Assembly: GCA_036936605.1 (NCBI GenBank)
Contig: JAUPFV010000005.1
Coordinates: 62,454,742 to 62,518,741, forward strand
DNA: 64,000 nucleotides
Source: Limnanthes douglasii subsp. nivea
Taxonomy: Eukaryota; Streptophyta; Magnoliopsida; Brassicales; Limnanthaceae
Direction: 5' to 3'
Part shown: piece after piece, positions 12,364 through 23,744 of the stretch
How positions within the stretch are numbered: the stretch's first letter is position 1
How the letters are laid out: every line of letters begins with the position of its first letter
Position numbers and translations under genes: made by a program
The notes under the pieces: generated by a model
Seen by the model: only the letters and a program-made list of their open reading frames with translations
What the model was told of the DNA's origin: nothing
Database searches by the model: none

Positions 12364-12594
12364 TGTTAGGGTGGTGACCAAAGTCCCATATCCGACATCA
12401 GTTGAACATGGGAAGAATCATTGGTATATAAGTAAGAACATATCTTAACTAGAATGAGGCCTTTTGAAAGTGAACCAAAAAGTAAAGTTGTGCGGGCCCT
12501 CAGACCCAAAGCGGTCAATATCACACTAGTGTGGAAATCGGTTGTTCTTTCTTATATACAGAGAAGGAATATGCAGGTACCCATATTCCCAACA
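12364..12594 (+). repeat. TRIM 3' LTR
   Basis: 231 bp, homologous to the 5' LTR throughout, with the same TGGTATATAAGTAAG core, same ends and visible substitutions. A short purine-rich stretch (GAGAGGATGA) precedes it as a weak polypurine tract. Confidence 0.85.
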
Positions 12595-13475
12595 ATAGAA
12601 GAAGTTAAAAAATTCACCAATAATGCTACTTTTATATCCTTGAGATAAGAAATGCACATGTCGGTGATTAGACAACAATTCGAGAAGAATAAACCTAAGT
12701 TACAGATAAAATATAGTGAGAGAGTCTTTAAATATAAAAATATTGATGAAAAATAATCATAATATAGAATGCTCCATGTACGGGTGAATTTACGATTTAT
12801 AGTTAAGTAATGAATTTTCCAAGCTATGGTAATATTAGTGTTCTATTTAAAAATCAAACTACAAATCATGTTTTACAACATGTATTACGTATTTTAGGTT
12901 TTATAGTTATTTAGTAAACCATGTTTCACAAATTGAATGTACATTGTGTTTGGAAAACTAATAGAAGTAAACAAGGTTCCACTAGATATGAAAATGTAAC
13001 TACACCTCGCAAATGAAGAACATTAGATTTTACAAGATTTCATTTGAACATTGGTGCGGTACTAAAATACAATTGGGAAAATTATTATTAACATTTTTAG
13101 AAAAAAATTTAAAAAAATAAAATACAAACATAAACATGCTAATAATGCACATTATATCAATCTTCGTTAAATCTTTTATTTTTTGTAAAAGATTGATTGT
13201 TGAAGGTAAAAGTTGTATGCATGTCATAATCATGTCGAACGATAATAACGGCTAACCGAATACTATATATATATATAATTGGTAGAAATCCATCCATATA
13301 CATTTTGACCTATACAATTAGTAATGGTTAAGATAAATAAAATATATATAATCAAATAATAAATAAATATTTAATAACCAATAAGATGTACCTGAACAAA
13401 ATGATTTTTCTTCACGAATAAAGTCTAATTTATTTCGGTTATCCAACCATAAAACGTGTCATTTTATGTGATAAG
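12595..13475. other. AT-rich spacer between TRIM and Gypsy-1
   Basis: One plus-strand frame (about 12597-12755) is open for some 50 codons apart from a TAA at 12646-12648. I do not recognise it. The rest is AT-rich with a short TA microsatellite near 13263. Confidence 0.35.
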
Positions 13476-13849
13476 TGATGAGTCCGGATTTTATTGCCAC
13501 TCTTTATGAGATCCGGACAGGGGCAATTCAGGCAACATTCACCCACTGAACCATCCGAACTAAACTAATGTACTAAAAACTTAATCACTTCATGACTAAG
13601 CTAATTACCTACCTGCTTAGAACTAATGGGTCTTTGAACTCGACCCGAATCTATAAACACGACCCGAAAGCCCATGTGGCCCAAGGTTAAGGGTATAAAT
13701 ACCCAACCACTTTCATTTATTGAGGGTAATGAGAATTAGATACAACCAGGCAGCTCAAATCTCTCACTACAATTTACTAAACATTTAATACCCTTGAAAC
13801 ATCTCAAACCTCGGACAAAATTACCCTCAGTCGAAATTAATCCTCACCA
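13476..13849 (+). repeat. Gypsy-1 5' LTR
   Basis: 374 bp, TGATGAG to TCACCA. It contains GGGTATAAATACCC near 13690, a palindromic TATA-type box and likely promoter. It keeps a 20-bp segment near 13585-13605 that is missing from the 3' LTR between short TTAAT/CTAAT repeats. Confidence 0.9.
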
Positions 13850-13850
13850 A

Positions 13851-13868
13851 ATTGGCGACCACGGTGGG
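13851..13868 (+). promoter_or_regulatory. Gypsy-1 primer-binding-site-like sequence
   Basis: ATTGGCGACCACGGTGGG starts one base after the LTR end, the place and style (TGGCGNCC..GTGGG) usual for Tat-type elements. The priming tRNA cannot be named without a tRNA comparison. Confidence 0.65.
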
Positions 13869-13948
13869 AGGAGAAGGTTCCTGAATTTAGCATTCAAAAC
13901 CATAAAAAAACTAGTTCAGATGAATCCGGATGAGCAAGAAGTACCACC

Positions 13949-15620
13949 ATGTTTGGCAGAAGTGGTAATGATGAATATACGATTGAGGAACAAGATAGGT
14001 TGAAAATTGAAATAGAAGCTCTGAGACCTGCCAAGAGGGCAGAGATGGGCCCAAAAGAGAAGTATAAAGCATCGGTAGCTCATCATACTGATAATCCTAG
14101 AGAGCATGAGCCATCAAAAACCCGTGTGAGTGCAAAAAAGACTCATGCTAGCTCAAAAAATTCGCACCGGTCTAAACCGGTAGAGAGCTCTGATTCAGAC
14201 TCAGAGTCTTCCGGTAGCTCCTCAGGTGAAGATGGAGTCGAAGAGTCCTTGTCATCCAGTAGTGATGAGGGTCGTTCTAAAAAGGAACAAAAATTGGATA
14301 AAAAGTACTCAAGAAAAAGGGATAGGCATGGAAGGTTAAAGAGGCATATAGGCAAAGATCGTCTCATAGCCGGAGACATGTAGATCGGTTGTTAATGGAT
14401 CATTTTGCCTTCCATGATGAACCAAGTATCTTTGTAACTCCTAACAAAGATACGGTTTTCAGTCGTGGCCGAAATTGGAGACAATCTCCATTGTCCTCCA
14501 AAATTTTGTCCGGAAACCTTCCTAAGAGGTTTGACAGTACGAAAATGGAAAAATACGATGGTAGCAAAGACCCGAACAACCACTTAGAACAATTCAAAAA
14601 CTTTATGATAAATTTTGATGATGACGACAAGTTACTTTGTAGGGAATTCTCCCAATCTTTTACGAGGAGTGCTCTAAAGTGGTATAATAGCTTACCACAT
14701 GGCTGTATCAGGAATTTTGACACTTTTTGGGTGGCCTTTCGGAGGCAGTTTGTTGGAAGTAAGGAAGTGAAGGGCAATAGAGATACGATTATCCATTGTG
14801 CCAAAAAACCAAAAGAATATTTAAAATAATACATAAGTCGTTTTGTGAATACCAAAAATGGATTGGCTGATTGCTTCGAGCAAGTAGCGATAACCCTGGA
14901 AACTTGGTTGATTCAGTAACCAGAAAAAAGGCCATGACGTGGGGAGGTCTGCTGAATCGAGTCAAAAAGCAGATTATTGTAGATGAAATAAAGAAAACTA
15001 GGGTGCACAGGCAAGTGAGGTCTGCTCCGGATGCACCAAATCCAAACCAAAACCAGTCCGGAAATAAGGCTAAAGAGGCTGGACAGGGTCATAACAGGGC
15101 CAAAGCTCAGTCTCAGCCAGCTGCACCGGCCCAGAGTCAGCAATCTAGAAATAAACGAGGGCCTTGGGTTCAACCGGAGTGGTTTACTGAGTTGAAAGAA
15201 AATGTAGCCATCATTTATGACAAAACAAAAGACGAAGTACACTACAGAAGGCTAGCTGCTTTACAGTCTCCTAGGGAGAGCCGTAATAATTTTTTCTGCC
15301 AGTATCACCATGATACTGGCCATACCACTGAGGATTGTATTGCGTTGAAACAAGAAGTGCAGCATTTAATTGAAAGAGGAAAGTTGGGAGTGTATGTTAA
15401 AAGAAGGGGTGGAAATAGGCCTGATAGTGCTCATCGGGATGGTCCAAACAATGCGGGCACATCGGCTCCGGATGAGGCTATGGTAATAATCGAAAGATTC
15501 GATGTAGAGTCAGAATACTTGGACCCTGATCCAACCCGGAATAAAGTGGGTGTTATCATGGAGCATTTCCAAACGGTGTCCAGCCTTATTAACTTTTTTG
15601 AGTCACTTACAATATTCTGA
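13949..15620 (+). pseudogene. Gypsy-1 Gag (capsid-like protein)
   Basis: Gag packages element RNA in cytoplasmic particles. The N-terminal part (13949-14383) is charged and serine-rich. A shift near 14370 moves to the frame of 14389-14905, which carries the retrotransposon-gag core: LPKRFDSTKMEKYDGSKDP, then LKWYNSLPHG and FDTFWVAFRRQFVG, with a TAA at 14827. A second shift near 14905 leads to 14871-15620, with TWGGLLNRVKKQI, a basic proline/glutamine-rich linker, and a zinc-knuckle-like FCQYHHDTGHTTEDC at about 15295-15340. A TGA at 15618 separates it from protease in the same frame, probably from CGA by C-to-T change. The start at 13949 is a best guess; an upstream ATG at 13921 lies in another frame. 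Confidence 0.85.
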
Positions 15621-15629
15621 GGGGACACC

Positions 15630-16244
15630 ATGACTGCACCAACTGCTTCTTCAAGAAAGAGGCACGTTCATACTTTAGCTACCCAGCTTGAATGGGGCAT
15701 GACTTCCTATCAATCGCAGATTCTTTTTCCTTTTATAGTTTTCGACGAGGATGACTTGAGGGATACTTATTGTCCGCATGAAGATGCTATTGTCATAGGA
15801 GCATCCATTGGAGGCAATGATATAAGACGATTTTTGGTGGATACCGGAAGTTCGGCCAATATTCTCTTTTTAAATTCCTACAAAAAAATGAAGAATCCAG
15901 CAGTAATACAACGTTCGAACAGGTCAATTATGAGTTTCACTGGAAGCTCAGCAGATGTGATCGGGGAGTTCGAGGAAGATGTTCTATTGGGTAAAGGCCC
16001 TTTTAAAAAGATGGTTAAAGTACTATTTATTGTGGTGGATTGTCCCACTTGTTACAATACAATTTTTAGGAGATCTTGGCTCTCCAGGATGCATGCAGTG
16101 GATTCGACGGTCCACCAATGCTTGAAGTATGTTGTGCAAGGACAGGTGGGAGTTGTTCAGAGCAGCCAAAAGGTAGCAAGGGAGTGTTATGCGACACCAC
16201 TAGCCCCTCGAACATTTGGGGGAGTTCGGATTAATGAGGAATAG
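15630..16244 (+). pseudogene. Gypsy-1 aspartic protease domain
   Basis: Pepsin-like protease that would cut the polyprotein. The catalytic motif FLVDTGSSANILF lies at about 15832-15872, followed by GEFEEDVLLGKGPF and the conserved CPTCYNTIFRRSWL block near 16040-16080. The active site is intact. The frame is continuous with the upstream Gag frame except for the TGA at 15618. It ends at 16244, and the downstream polymerase is in another frame from about 16275, so a lesion separates them. Confidence 0.85.
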
Positions 16245-16275
16245 CAGTTTGAGGGGCCCTCTGGGGAGAGGGTGA

Positions 16276-17785
16276 AATTGATGACCCCAGAGAGATCTTT
16301 GGTGTTTTAATACCAGTAGAAGAAGTTGAAACTCACTCTCTGGTTGAAGGGAAAAGTGTCAAGATAGGATCCAAGATGACTCCAAAATTAAAGGGTGAAA
16401 TGTTAGATTTTTTGAGAGACCATCAGCATGTATTTGCTTGGCGCAATGCTGATGTAACTGGAGTACCGGTAAACGTTATATCACACCAATTATCCATCCG
16501 AAGAGACATAGCGCTTGTAGTACAAAGGAGGAGAGCTTTTTCTAAGGAGAAGGCTGACATCATAGTTCAAGAGGTTGACCGACTTACTAAAATGGGGCAC
16601 ATAAAAGAGTCTCAATACCCTTTGTGGACAACCAATCCGGTGTTGGTAAAGAATAAAAATGGCAAGTGGCGTATGTGTCATCGATTTCACAGATCTCAAT
16701 AGGGCTTGCCCAAAAGATTTATATCCAGTCCCCCAAATTGATCAGCTGGTGGACTCGACTTCTTGAAACAAGCTGTTGTCCTTTATGGATGCCTTCTCCG
16801 GATATAATCAGATTCAAGTAGATCTAAAGGATCAAGAACATACCACATTTGTTACTGATAGGGGCCTCCATTGTTACAAAGTAATGCCATTCGGGTTAAA
16901 AAATGTTGGGGGATACTTACCAGAGATTGGTAAACAAGGCTTTTGCTGATCAAATTGGAAGAAACATGGAAGTTTATATCGATGACATGATGGTAAAAAG
17001 TATGGACGAAGAGCTACACTTGGCAGATCTCCAAGAGACTTTTGCCAACTTGGTGAAAGTAAATTTAAAGCTAAACCCAGAAAAGTGCGTTTTTGGAGTG
17101 CAGTCCGGAAATGTTTTGGGGTATGTGATAAGTGAGAAAGGGATACAACCTCATCCAGACCAGCTTAATGCTTTACTACAAATGGAGCCTCCTCGGAATA
17201 TTAAAGAGGTACAACGATTGACTGGGAGGCTGGCTGCACTAAACCGATTCATTTCAATGTCTTCGGACAGGTGTGCCCCGTTTTTTCAAACTTTAAAAAA
17301 TGCAAAGGACTTCAATTGGTCCCTACAGTGTAATGAGGCTTTTGACAAAATTAAGAAGCATTTGTCTTCTCCCAAGACTCTGTTTAAACCTGTTGATGGA
17401 GAAACCTTTTATGTGTATTTAACCGTTTCTGATTGTGTAATAAGTGCAGTATTGGTAAGAGAGGTGGACAATTACCCCCGTCCGGTGTACTATATCAGCA
17501 AAAGCTTGATAGATGCAGAAAATGATATTTGAAGCTGGAAAAATTAGCATTGGCCCTGGTGATTGCGGCAAGAAAAATGAGGCCCTATTTTCAGGCTCAT
17601 TCTATCATCGTCCGGACATCTTTTCCTTTGAAAAATGTTCTCCAAAAAGCTGACATCTCCAGTAGAATGACCAAGTGGTCAGTAGAGCTGGGAGACTATG
17701 ATATTTATTTTTCTCCTCGAACAGCAGTTAAAGCCCAAGCTGTGGCTGATTTCTTAGTCGAATTCCATTCGGATAGGAGTGCTGA
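16276..17785 (+). pseudogene. Gypsy-1 reverse transcriptase and RNase H
   Basis: Begins with DDPREIFGVLIPVEE and HVFAW, the usual entry to a gypsy polymerase. RT blocks are GHIKESQYPLW, VLVKNKNGKWRMC, FMDAFSGYNQI, VMPFGLKN and the catalytic YIDDMMVKS (near 16976). RNase H follows with KLALALVIAARKMRPYF and KWSVELGDYDI. Lesions seen: one extra base near 16680, TGA near 16764, one extra G in a G-run near 16905, and a one-base loss near 17522. Catalytic residues are readable across the breaks, so inactivation is by frame disruption and not by loss of domains. Confidence 0.88.
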
Positions 17786-18225
17786 GCAAGCAACCACTGT
17801 AAAAGATAAAAATGTTTGGGTTGTCCCGACTGATGGTGGATCAAGTACCATGGGATGTGGTGCTGGGATATGTTTAACCTCTCTGTACGGTGACAGAATG
17901 TACCAAGCTATATGTTTTGCCTTCAGGGCATCTAATAATGAGTCTGAATACGAAGCTGCTATAGCTGGTTTAAAATTAGCTCTCATCTGTGGAGCTAAGA
18001 GGGTCAGGTTGATAAGTGATTCTCAACTTCTTATCCATCATGCACAAGGTCAATTCGAAGCCAAAAAACAACAATTGGTTAAATACTTGTTCATCCTTAA
18101 AGAAGTGGCACTCAACTTCAAAAGCATCACATATGAGCACATACCCCGAACGGAAAATACGCTAGCAGACTCTTTGGAAACCGTAGCCTACTCTGAATCC
18201 TACCCTTGGATACATGTGCAAGAGT
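17786..18225 (+). pseudogene. Gypsy-1 second, archaeal-type RNase H
   Basis: A second RNase H after the usual one is typical of Tat-lineage gypsy elements. The motif series is WVVPTDGGSSTMGCGAG (first Asp), NNESEYEAAIAGL (Glu), VRLISDSQLLIHHAQG (second Asp) and PRTENTLADSL (last Asp). All four acidic positions remain. It is fused in the same frame as the preceding RNase H and continues to about 18300, where two closely spaced shifts occur. Confidence 0.85.
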
Positions 18226-18329
18226 ACCCATCTATTCAAATCAATCCAGATAAGGAGGAAGAAAGTTTGAATATACAGATCAAACAGCCCCATGATTGGA
18301 GGTTTTTCAATTCTTCAATACCTCTCAGA

Positions 18330-19534
18330 TGGCATCTTGCCTTCGGGAGAAAGCAGTGGCAAGAAAGATTAAATACAAGGCTCGTGGTTTTGTCATCCTG
18401 AGGGATGTTCTTTATAAAAAGTCTTATAGTAAACTCCTCCTACGATGTCTGGGAGTCGAGCAATCCCAGATAGTGCTCTCCGAATTGCATGACGGTGAGG
18501 GATCAGCTCATTGTGGATTCAGGGCTCTGACAAGAAGAGTTTTGTTAGCTGGGTATTAGTGGCCTTCCATAATTCAAGATTCCAAGGAGTTGGTGAAAAA
18601 GTGTGACCCATGCCAAAAATACAGCAATGAAATTCATACTTCATCTATCCCTTTAGAGTCAATTTCTGAACCAATACCTTTTGCTCGTTGGGGTCTGGAT
18701 TTAGTGGGACCTCTACCCATGGCATCCGGAGGGCGCAGAACTATAATTGTTAACATTGATTACTTTTCGAAGTGGATAGAAGCAGCTCCATTGGCGGGTA
18801 CAACCTCGAAAGCTGTTATAAAATTCATCTTATCCAATATTTGTTGCAGATTTGGAATTCCACAAAAGATAACCACAGACAATGGGCCGCAGTTCGACAA
18901 CAAGGAAATTGAGAATTTTTGCGCCTCTAGAGGCATACAACATTGCTTCTCTTCTCCTTTCCACCCACAAGAAAATGGTCAAGTCGAAGTAGCTAATAAG
19001 ACCATCTTGTCCGGACTTTAAAAGAATTTAGAGGGAGTTGCTAGTAAATGGCCAAGCTATCTGCAAGAGGTATTATGGGCCTACCGAACCACTCTTGGGG
19101 CTGCAACACAAGAATCTCCATTTGCTTTAGTATATGGGATGGATGTTATAGCTCCCATAGAAGCTACTCTTCCTTCTTTTCGAGTTCATAGATTCTCCGA
19201 ACACGCTAACGAAGTGGCAGTAAGAGGCCAACTTGACTTGATGAAGGAAAGAAGAGTTAAGGCTCACCTCAGAGCCACACACTATCAAGGACTGATGAGA
19301 AGAAGGTTTGCTTCCAGAGTTAAAAGAAAAGATTTTCAACCAGGAGATAAAGTATTGAGGAAAGTCTTCCTACACACTAAAGAAAAGCAGTTCGGCAAGC
19401 TAGCTCCAACTTGGGAAGGGCCATATATGGTCAGTGAAAATCTTAAGCCTGGAACATATCGGCTTCAAGATAAGGATGGAAGGGTTTTGAATCACCCCTG
19501 GAATATTGAACACCTCCGGTTGTACTTGGAATGA
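18330..19534 (+). pseudogene. Gypsy-1 integrase
   Basis: Inserts the cDNA into host DNA. The HHCC zinc domain is visible as H..H in ELHDGEGSAHCGF and C..C in KKCDPCQKY (18485-18620). The catalytic core has the first Asp in GLDLVGPLPM, the second in TTDNGPQFDN and the Glu in HPQENGQVE. The C-terminal part has FQPGDKVLRKV and KLAPTWEGPYMV, ending WNIEHLRLYLE at 19534. Lesions are two frameshifts between about 18300 and 18360, TAG at 18557-18559 within the zinc domain, and TAA at 19019-19021 after the core. Confidence 0.88.
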
Positions 19535-20035
19535 AGACTATGTAAATATTTACTTGTTTTAAAGTTCATGTAAATATTAGGGGGCATACTCTTTCCTACC
19601 CTGGTGGCGCGGGGAGGTTTTAATGAGGTGTCTGGGCTTTTCAATAAAATTCGATGCCTTCTTAACAGATTCGAAGTATTTCAGTTAGTGCTTTCTTTGA
19701 AATTTTCTATCAATGTCGGATCGGATTGATAGAGAGATGACTACTTAAACATTTATCATCGGAGAATTTAAACACTCTCACTTTACAATGCTTATAAACT
19801 AACTAAGGGTTGTTTAAACATTAGCCACCAAAGTTTAAAAACTATGAAACAATGCAAGTTGTGCAAAGTAAAATTGTCCATTAAGATATACGAAGTGCCT
19901 TGGTCACCCAAGGACTTTAAGTTTTCAAACAGAAGATTTATCCGAACAGGAGCCGGACACGGTTACAAAAATGCCTTGGCCATCCAAGGACTTTGGTTCA
20001 ATCACAAAAAATAAAAAAAACGGATATTCAATACT
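19535..20035 (+). other. Gypsy-1 post-integrase spacer
   Basis: Non-coding. It includes a GGGGGCATACTCTTTCC phrase and a TTTTAATGAGGTG phrase just after the integrase stop, features I associate with Tat-type elements. The antisense ORF ends at its right border. Confidence 0.5.
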
Positions 20036-22906
20036 TCAAGACTGAGCTTTCTTAGATGGCTCAGCCTCACTAGTTTTCTTCTTCTTGGGGTCGTCATTTT
20101 CCTCATCCGGACTTTCCCCGGTCTTCTCTTCTTCATCGGTTGTGTCGTCCCAGCCACTGGAGTAATCATGCTTGTCACCATCAGCCATCGTATGGAAGGG
20201 GAGGTCTTCATATTCTACAAAAGTCCATAATTCTCCCAGTGTCCTCTTCGGGAATTTCTCATGAAAGAGTAAGACCATGTCCGACTTCACTTTGGCATAC
20301 TTTTCCTCCTGAGTGTCTATCACTTGATTGGTATAAGCATCAATCCTAGCTTGGATTGTTCTCTCTTGCTCCTTTAGAAAATCAGCTTTTTCTTGTGCAG
20401 CCTTGGACACCGAGTCCTCGAGCGAGATCTTGTCATTGGTTAAAGTATGAATGACCTTGTCCCTAGCCCTCACCTTTTCTCTTAAAGAAGAGAGATCTCT
20501 CTCCAACTCGAATTGCTTTGATCGGAGTTCTTTGATAGTATCTTCCAAAGTGGCTAGCTTTGTGGCCCAATCCTCCTAGCTTTTCTTCAACTCCTCATTT
20601 TCCCTCTTCAAAACATCAGCATTTTGATTAGCAGTGAGGAGGTCGCCAGACAATTTCTCTTTGTCAGAATTAAGGGCATTAATGATGGCTGACTGACCTC
20701 GTACTTGCTTCTCCAAATTAAGCACTGGCTGGATATTACTTAATATGGAGTGATTTATGACATCTCTTTCACTTGAGACAGAGAAAGACTTACCATTGAA
20801 GGTGACGATGTTCGAAGAACTCGGGGGGAGGTAAGGCCCAACAAAATCATCTTTAGGGAGGTTTTCGAAGTAAAGACCAATCTCTTCAAGACCACTGATA
20901 TCAACACCATCAATGCTGATATCCCCTCATGTACTCCCTCCGGTTTGAAATTCACCAGGGATGCCTTCTGCTTGAGTAGGGTCAGTAGGGTCAACAGGAG
21001 GAAGAGGCTGTGAAGGCCGGAGAGAAATTTCATCACCCTTGGAGGTTTTCTTCTTCTTGGCCTCCCTATCCTTGCCTTCTGCTCCCCGTTTCCTATCTTT
21101 CTTAGGAGCCTTTGAGGATTTTGGAGATCCAAACACTTCTCTAGTACTTTCATGCTCCACTACTTGTAGAAGAGAAACATCAATCTGCCCTTGATCTGGC
21201 CCCTCTGGGTTTGTTGGGGCAGCTTCTTCTGCTTCGGTAGGATTGGCTTCAACCATGCCATGCTTGCCTTTGCCTTTCTTGCCCTTCATCTTTCTTGGGG
21301 CTTTGGCTCTACCCGGCAGATACAGCGATCCATCCGGTGCATCTGTCCTCATGAGGATTACTTCCGGAGGGGGTGGATTTGTTAATTCCTCCCAAGATAA
21401 GTCCATCCCATCAGTTGTGTTCCAAAGGTAGGATCTTGTTAGATTGCCTCCAGTAAAAGCATTGTGGAAGTGGTTTCCCCACTTCTCAGCAGCCCAAGCA
21501 TTTAGCTTGGAGCAAGTGGTTTGCCCATCCTTTAAGTAGTCATTAAAGTCCTTAGGCAGCACTACCAAAAAACAAAAGAAGACAAGTTAGACAAACAAAT
21601 TTGTGATAAGTATAAATGGAAATATGAGATGTGATAAGTATAATCTTCCTCTCATTCTCCTAGGCGCAACTAATAAACAGGAATTGAGTCTTCCAGTTCC
21701 TTTCTGACTCAAGCAGGTCGTCCACAACCTTGTAGTCATCACCCATGTTGAAATGGTAGAAGGGGATAAGGTGGTTTGTGCAGAGGCTGGCCACAACTGC
21801 AAACTGCTCCATTGGAAGAGGGATTCCAGAGAGTATGGAGGCCATAATACAGGCCATGAGGGTATACCATGCATTGGGGCTCAATTGGCTTGGGCAGAGT
21901 TTGGTGAGGTGAAAATATTTAACTATCTCTAGGTCTAGGGGTAACCTTAGCCCCCAGTTGAATAGCTCAGTGAAGAAAACTATCTCACTGAGCTTACAAT
22001 CCATCGGTGTCTCTGGATCCACCGGAATCCTCACCTTGACATTTTTTGGGAACCTCCATTTTGTTCGCATCCGACCTAGTTCGGCTGTGTGAATAAAAGC
22101 ATAATTAAGTTTTTGCAAAGCCAGCAGGTATTTGACACTTACCTTGTGGAAGCAAGGTCCCACTTTTGCCACAAGGCTCTCTGGAAAATCCGGATGTTTT
22201 AAGCATAGCTTCTCCTTGCCCTTGTCCTTCTTGGCAGCAGCAGCCTCACTCGTTTGCCCGGAGACTTCGGACTCAAAAGGATCTTCTTCAATAGAATCCT
22301 CCAGCACTTCTTCCATCATTATGGAAGGGTTATCAGTTGTTTTTGGGTGAGGGGAACTAGTGGTTGGCTCAGCAGGCCCTCTGGATGGTTGGGAATTACT
22401 AACTTCTTGTGTTCTGGACTCCGACTGGGGCTCAGATACGGAGGTTTCTTTCCAGAGACTTGAACTGGATGCCTCCGGGCCGAACATCTTGTCCTTAGGA
22501 ATCTTAATGGGTGCTTCTGCCCTGTATTTTTATCTTTAGCCCCAGACTTGGAAGGCGTAGTTTTTGTAGTCTGCCCTTTCACCAAACGACCTCTTCTCTG
22601 ATCTACTAGCTTCTCTGGAGAGGCGTCTGCGTCTGATCCCATGGCAATGAATGGGGAAGGTCTCTTGAAGCTTGTGACTGCCTGCCCTGGTTCAACAACA
22701 GGCTCTGATTCCTGGACCGATGAGCCCAAAACTATTGGTGAAAGGTTGGACTGGAACAACCTCCTAGGTTTAGCACTCTTAGCTGAAGAAGAACCCCGGT
22801 CAGGCTCTGAACTTGGTGTTTCCGATTTGTCAATAGGGGAAACAGGGAGGCCTGCAACAATGCATTTTTCACGTTCGACCTTTTGAGCTTTTTCTAACTC
22901 TGACAA
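20036..22906 (-). pseudogene. Gypsy-1 antisense ORF, PF04195-like domain plus coiled coil
   Basis: Runs opposite to gag-pol, between integrase and the 3' LTR. The N-terminal part (22906-22530) is basic and serine/proline-rich. After a one-base shift in an A-run near 22530 comes a region with WGLRLPLDLEIVKYFHL and QLSPNAWYTLMACI (about 22040-21820), resembling the putative gypsy-type transposon domain (PF04195) known from plant antisense ORFs, ending NWKTQFLFIS. A pyrimidine-rich AG at 21562 suggests an intron of roughly 100 bp. The last frame (21561-20036) has LPKDFNDYLKDG, a long charged linker, a predicted coiled coil (20660-20330) and an acidic-basic tail. Only two stops break it: TGA at 20927-20929 and TAG at 20576-20578, both explainable by C-to-T change. 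Function is unknown; it is far less damaged than pol. Confidence 0.8.
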
Positions 22907-23390
22907 GTTGAGCCACCCACCTTATACTAAGGCGTTTCTTGCTGTGAACATAAACTCACACCAATAGAAGGGTTTTCTGAAAAGTGAAAGCTTTGAAAAC
23001 TAACAGAGCAAAGATAGTGAAGATGGTAAAACAGTGAGAAGGGGACTAATTTAAAGTAAAGGAATAAAAGATGCTTCGATACCTAGGAGAATACGAAAGG
23101 ATTTTGTAATGATTAAAGACGACGCTGATGTCACCCACATTAATTGAAGAGGTTGCTTTTTGGATCAAGTGGGAGCGTCGTTCTAGGAAAAAAACGGTTG
23201 ATGTGGCGAATCAGAGGAAGACACGTGTCCCACAATCTCTGTTAAAACCGTTCAGTTTCTGAAAACTTATTCAGTCCGGATGAAGTCGTTACACAATTTG
23301 AAATCTGTCCGGACATAGTTATGAGCGTAATCGGACTATTTTTTTTAGGTCTTGCCAAAGGCCTTTGAACACATCCTAAAAAGGGTCTAC
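22907..23390 (-). promoter_or_regulatory. Upstream region of the Gypsy-1 antisense ORF
   Basis: Non-coding on both strands. Read on the minus strand it precedes the antisense ORF and has a pyrimidine-rich leader-like stretch near 23000-23060. A G-box core CACGTG lies at 23222-23227 inside a longer palindrome (ACACGTGT). It could be an independent promoter; there is no experimental support. The polypurine tract for the 3' LTR should lie at its right edge (AAAAAGGG, 23379-23386). Confidence 0.45.
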
Positions 23391-23744
23391 TGATGAGTTC
23401 GGATTTTATTGCCACTCTTTATGAGATCCGGACAGGGGCAATTCGGACAACATTCACCCGCTGAACCATCCGAACTGAACTAATGTACTAAAAACTTAAT
23501 TACCTACCTACTTAGAACTAATGGGTCTTTGAACTCGACCCGAATCCATAAACACGACCCGAAAGCCCATGTGGCCCAAGGTTAAGGGTATAAATACCCA
23601 ACCACTTTCATTTAATGAGGGTAATGAGAATTAAATACAACAAGATAGCTCAAATCTCTCACTACAATTTACTAAACATTTAATACCCTTGAAACACCTC
23701 AAACCTCAGACAAAATTACCCTCAGTAGAAATTAATCCTCACCA
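23391..23744 (+). repeat. Gypsy-1 3' LTR
   Basis: 354 bp, same ends as the 5' LTR and about 95% identical by hand count. Followed directly by ATAAG, the target duplication. Confidence 0.92.

Larger units (their letters stand above)
11752..12594 (+). mobile_element. TRIM (terminal-repeat retrotransposon in miniature)
   Basis: Two direct repeats of about 230 bp flank a 383-bp non-coding interior. Both begin TGTTAGG and end CCCAACA. A primer-binding site complementary to initiator Met tRNA follows the left repeat by 2 bp. The 5-bp flanks, ATGGA on the left and ATAGA on the right, are a degraded target duplication. Size, LTR length and lack of coding capacity fit TRIMs, which are mobilised in trans by autonomous LTR elements. 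Confidence 0.88.
13476..23744 (+). mobile_element. Gypsy-1: Ty3/gypsy, Tat/Retand-like, with antisense ORF
   Basis: Complete-length 10.27-kb element. Its LTRs are flanked by a perfect 5-bp target duplication, ATAAG at 13471-13475 and 23745-23749. Order inside is PBS-like site, Gag, protease, reverse transcriptase, RNase H, second (archaeal-type) RNase H, integrase, about 500 bp of spacer, a long antisense ORF, and the 3' LTR. The dual RNase H and the antisense gene behind integrase are known marks of the Tat lineage, particularly Retand-type elements. By hand count the LTRs differ by about 16 substitutions over 354 aligned bases plus one 20-bp gap. The pol frame carries several frameshifts and stops, so the copy is probably non-autonomous. 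Confidence 0.92.

Noticed and set aside
14400..14855. 151-codon minus-strand frame over Gypsy-1 gag
   Set aside because: Shadow of gag, whose capsid-core motifs are on the plus strand.
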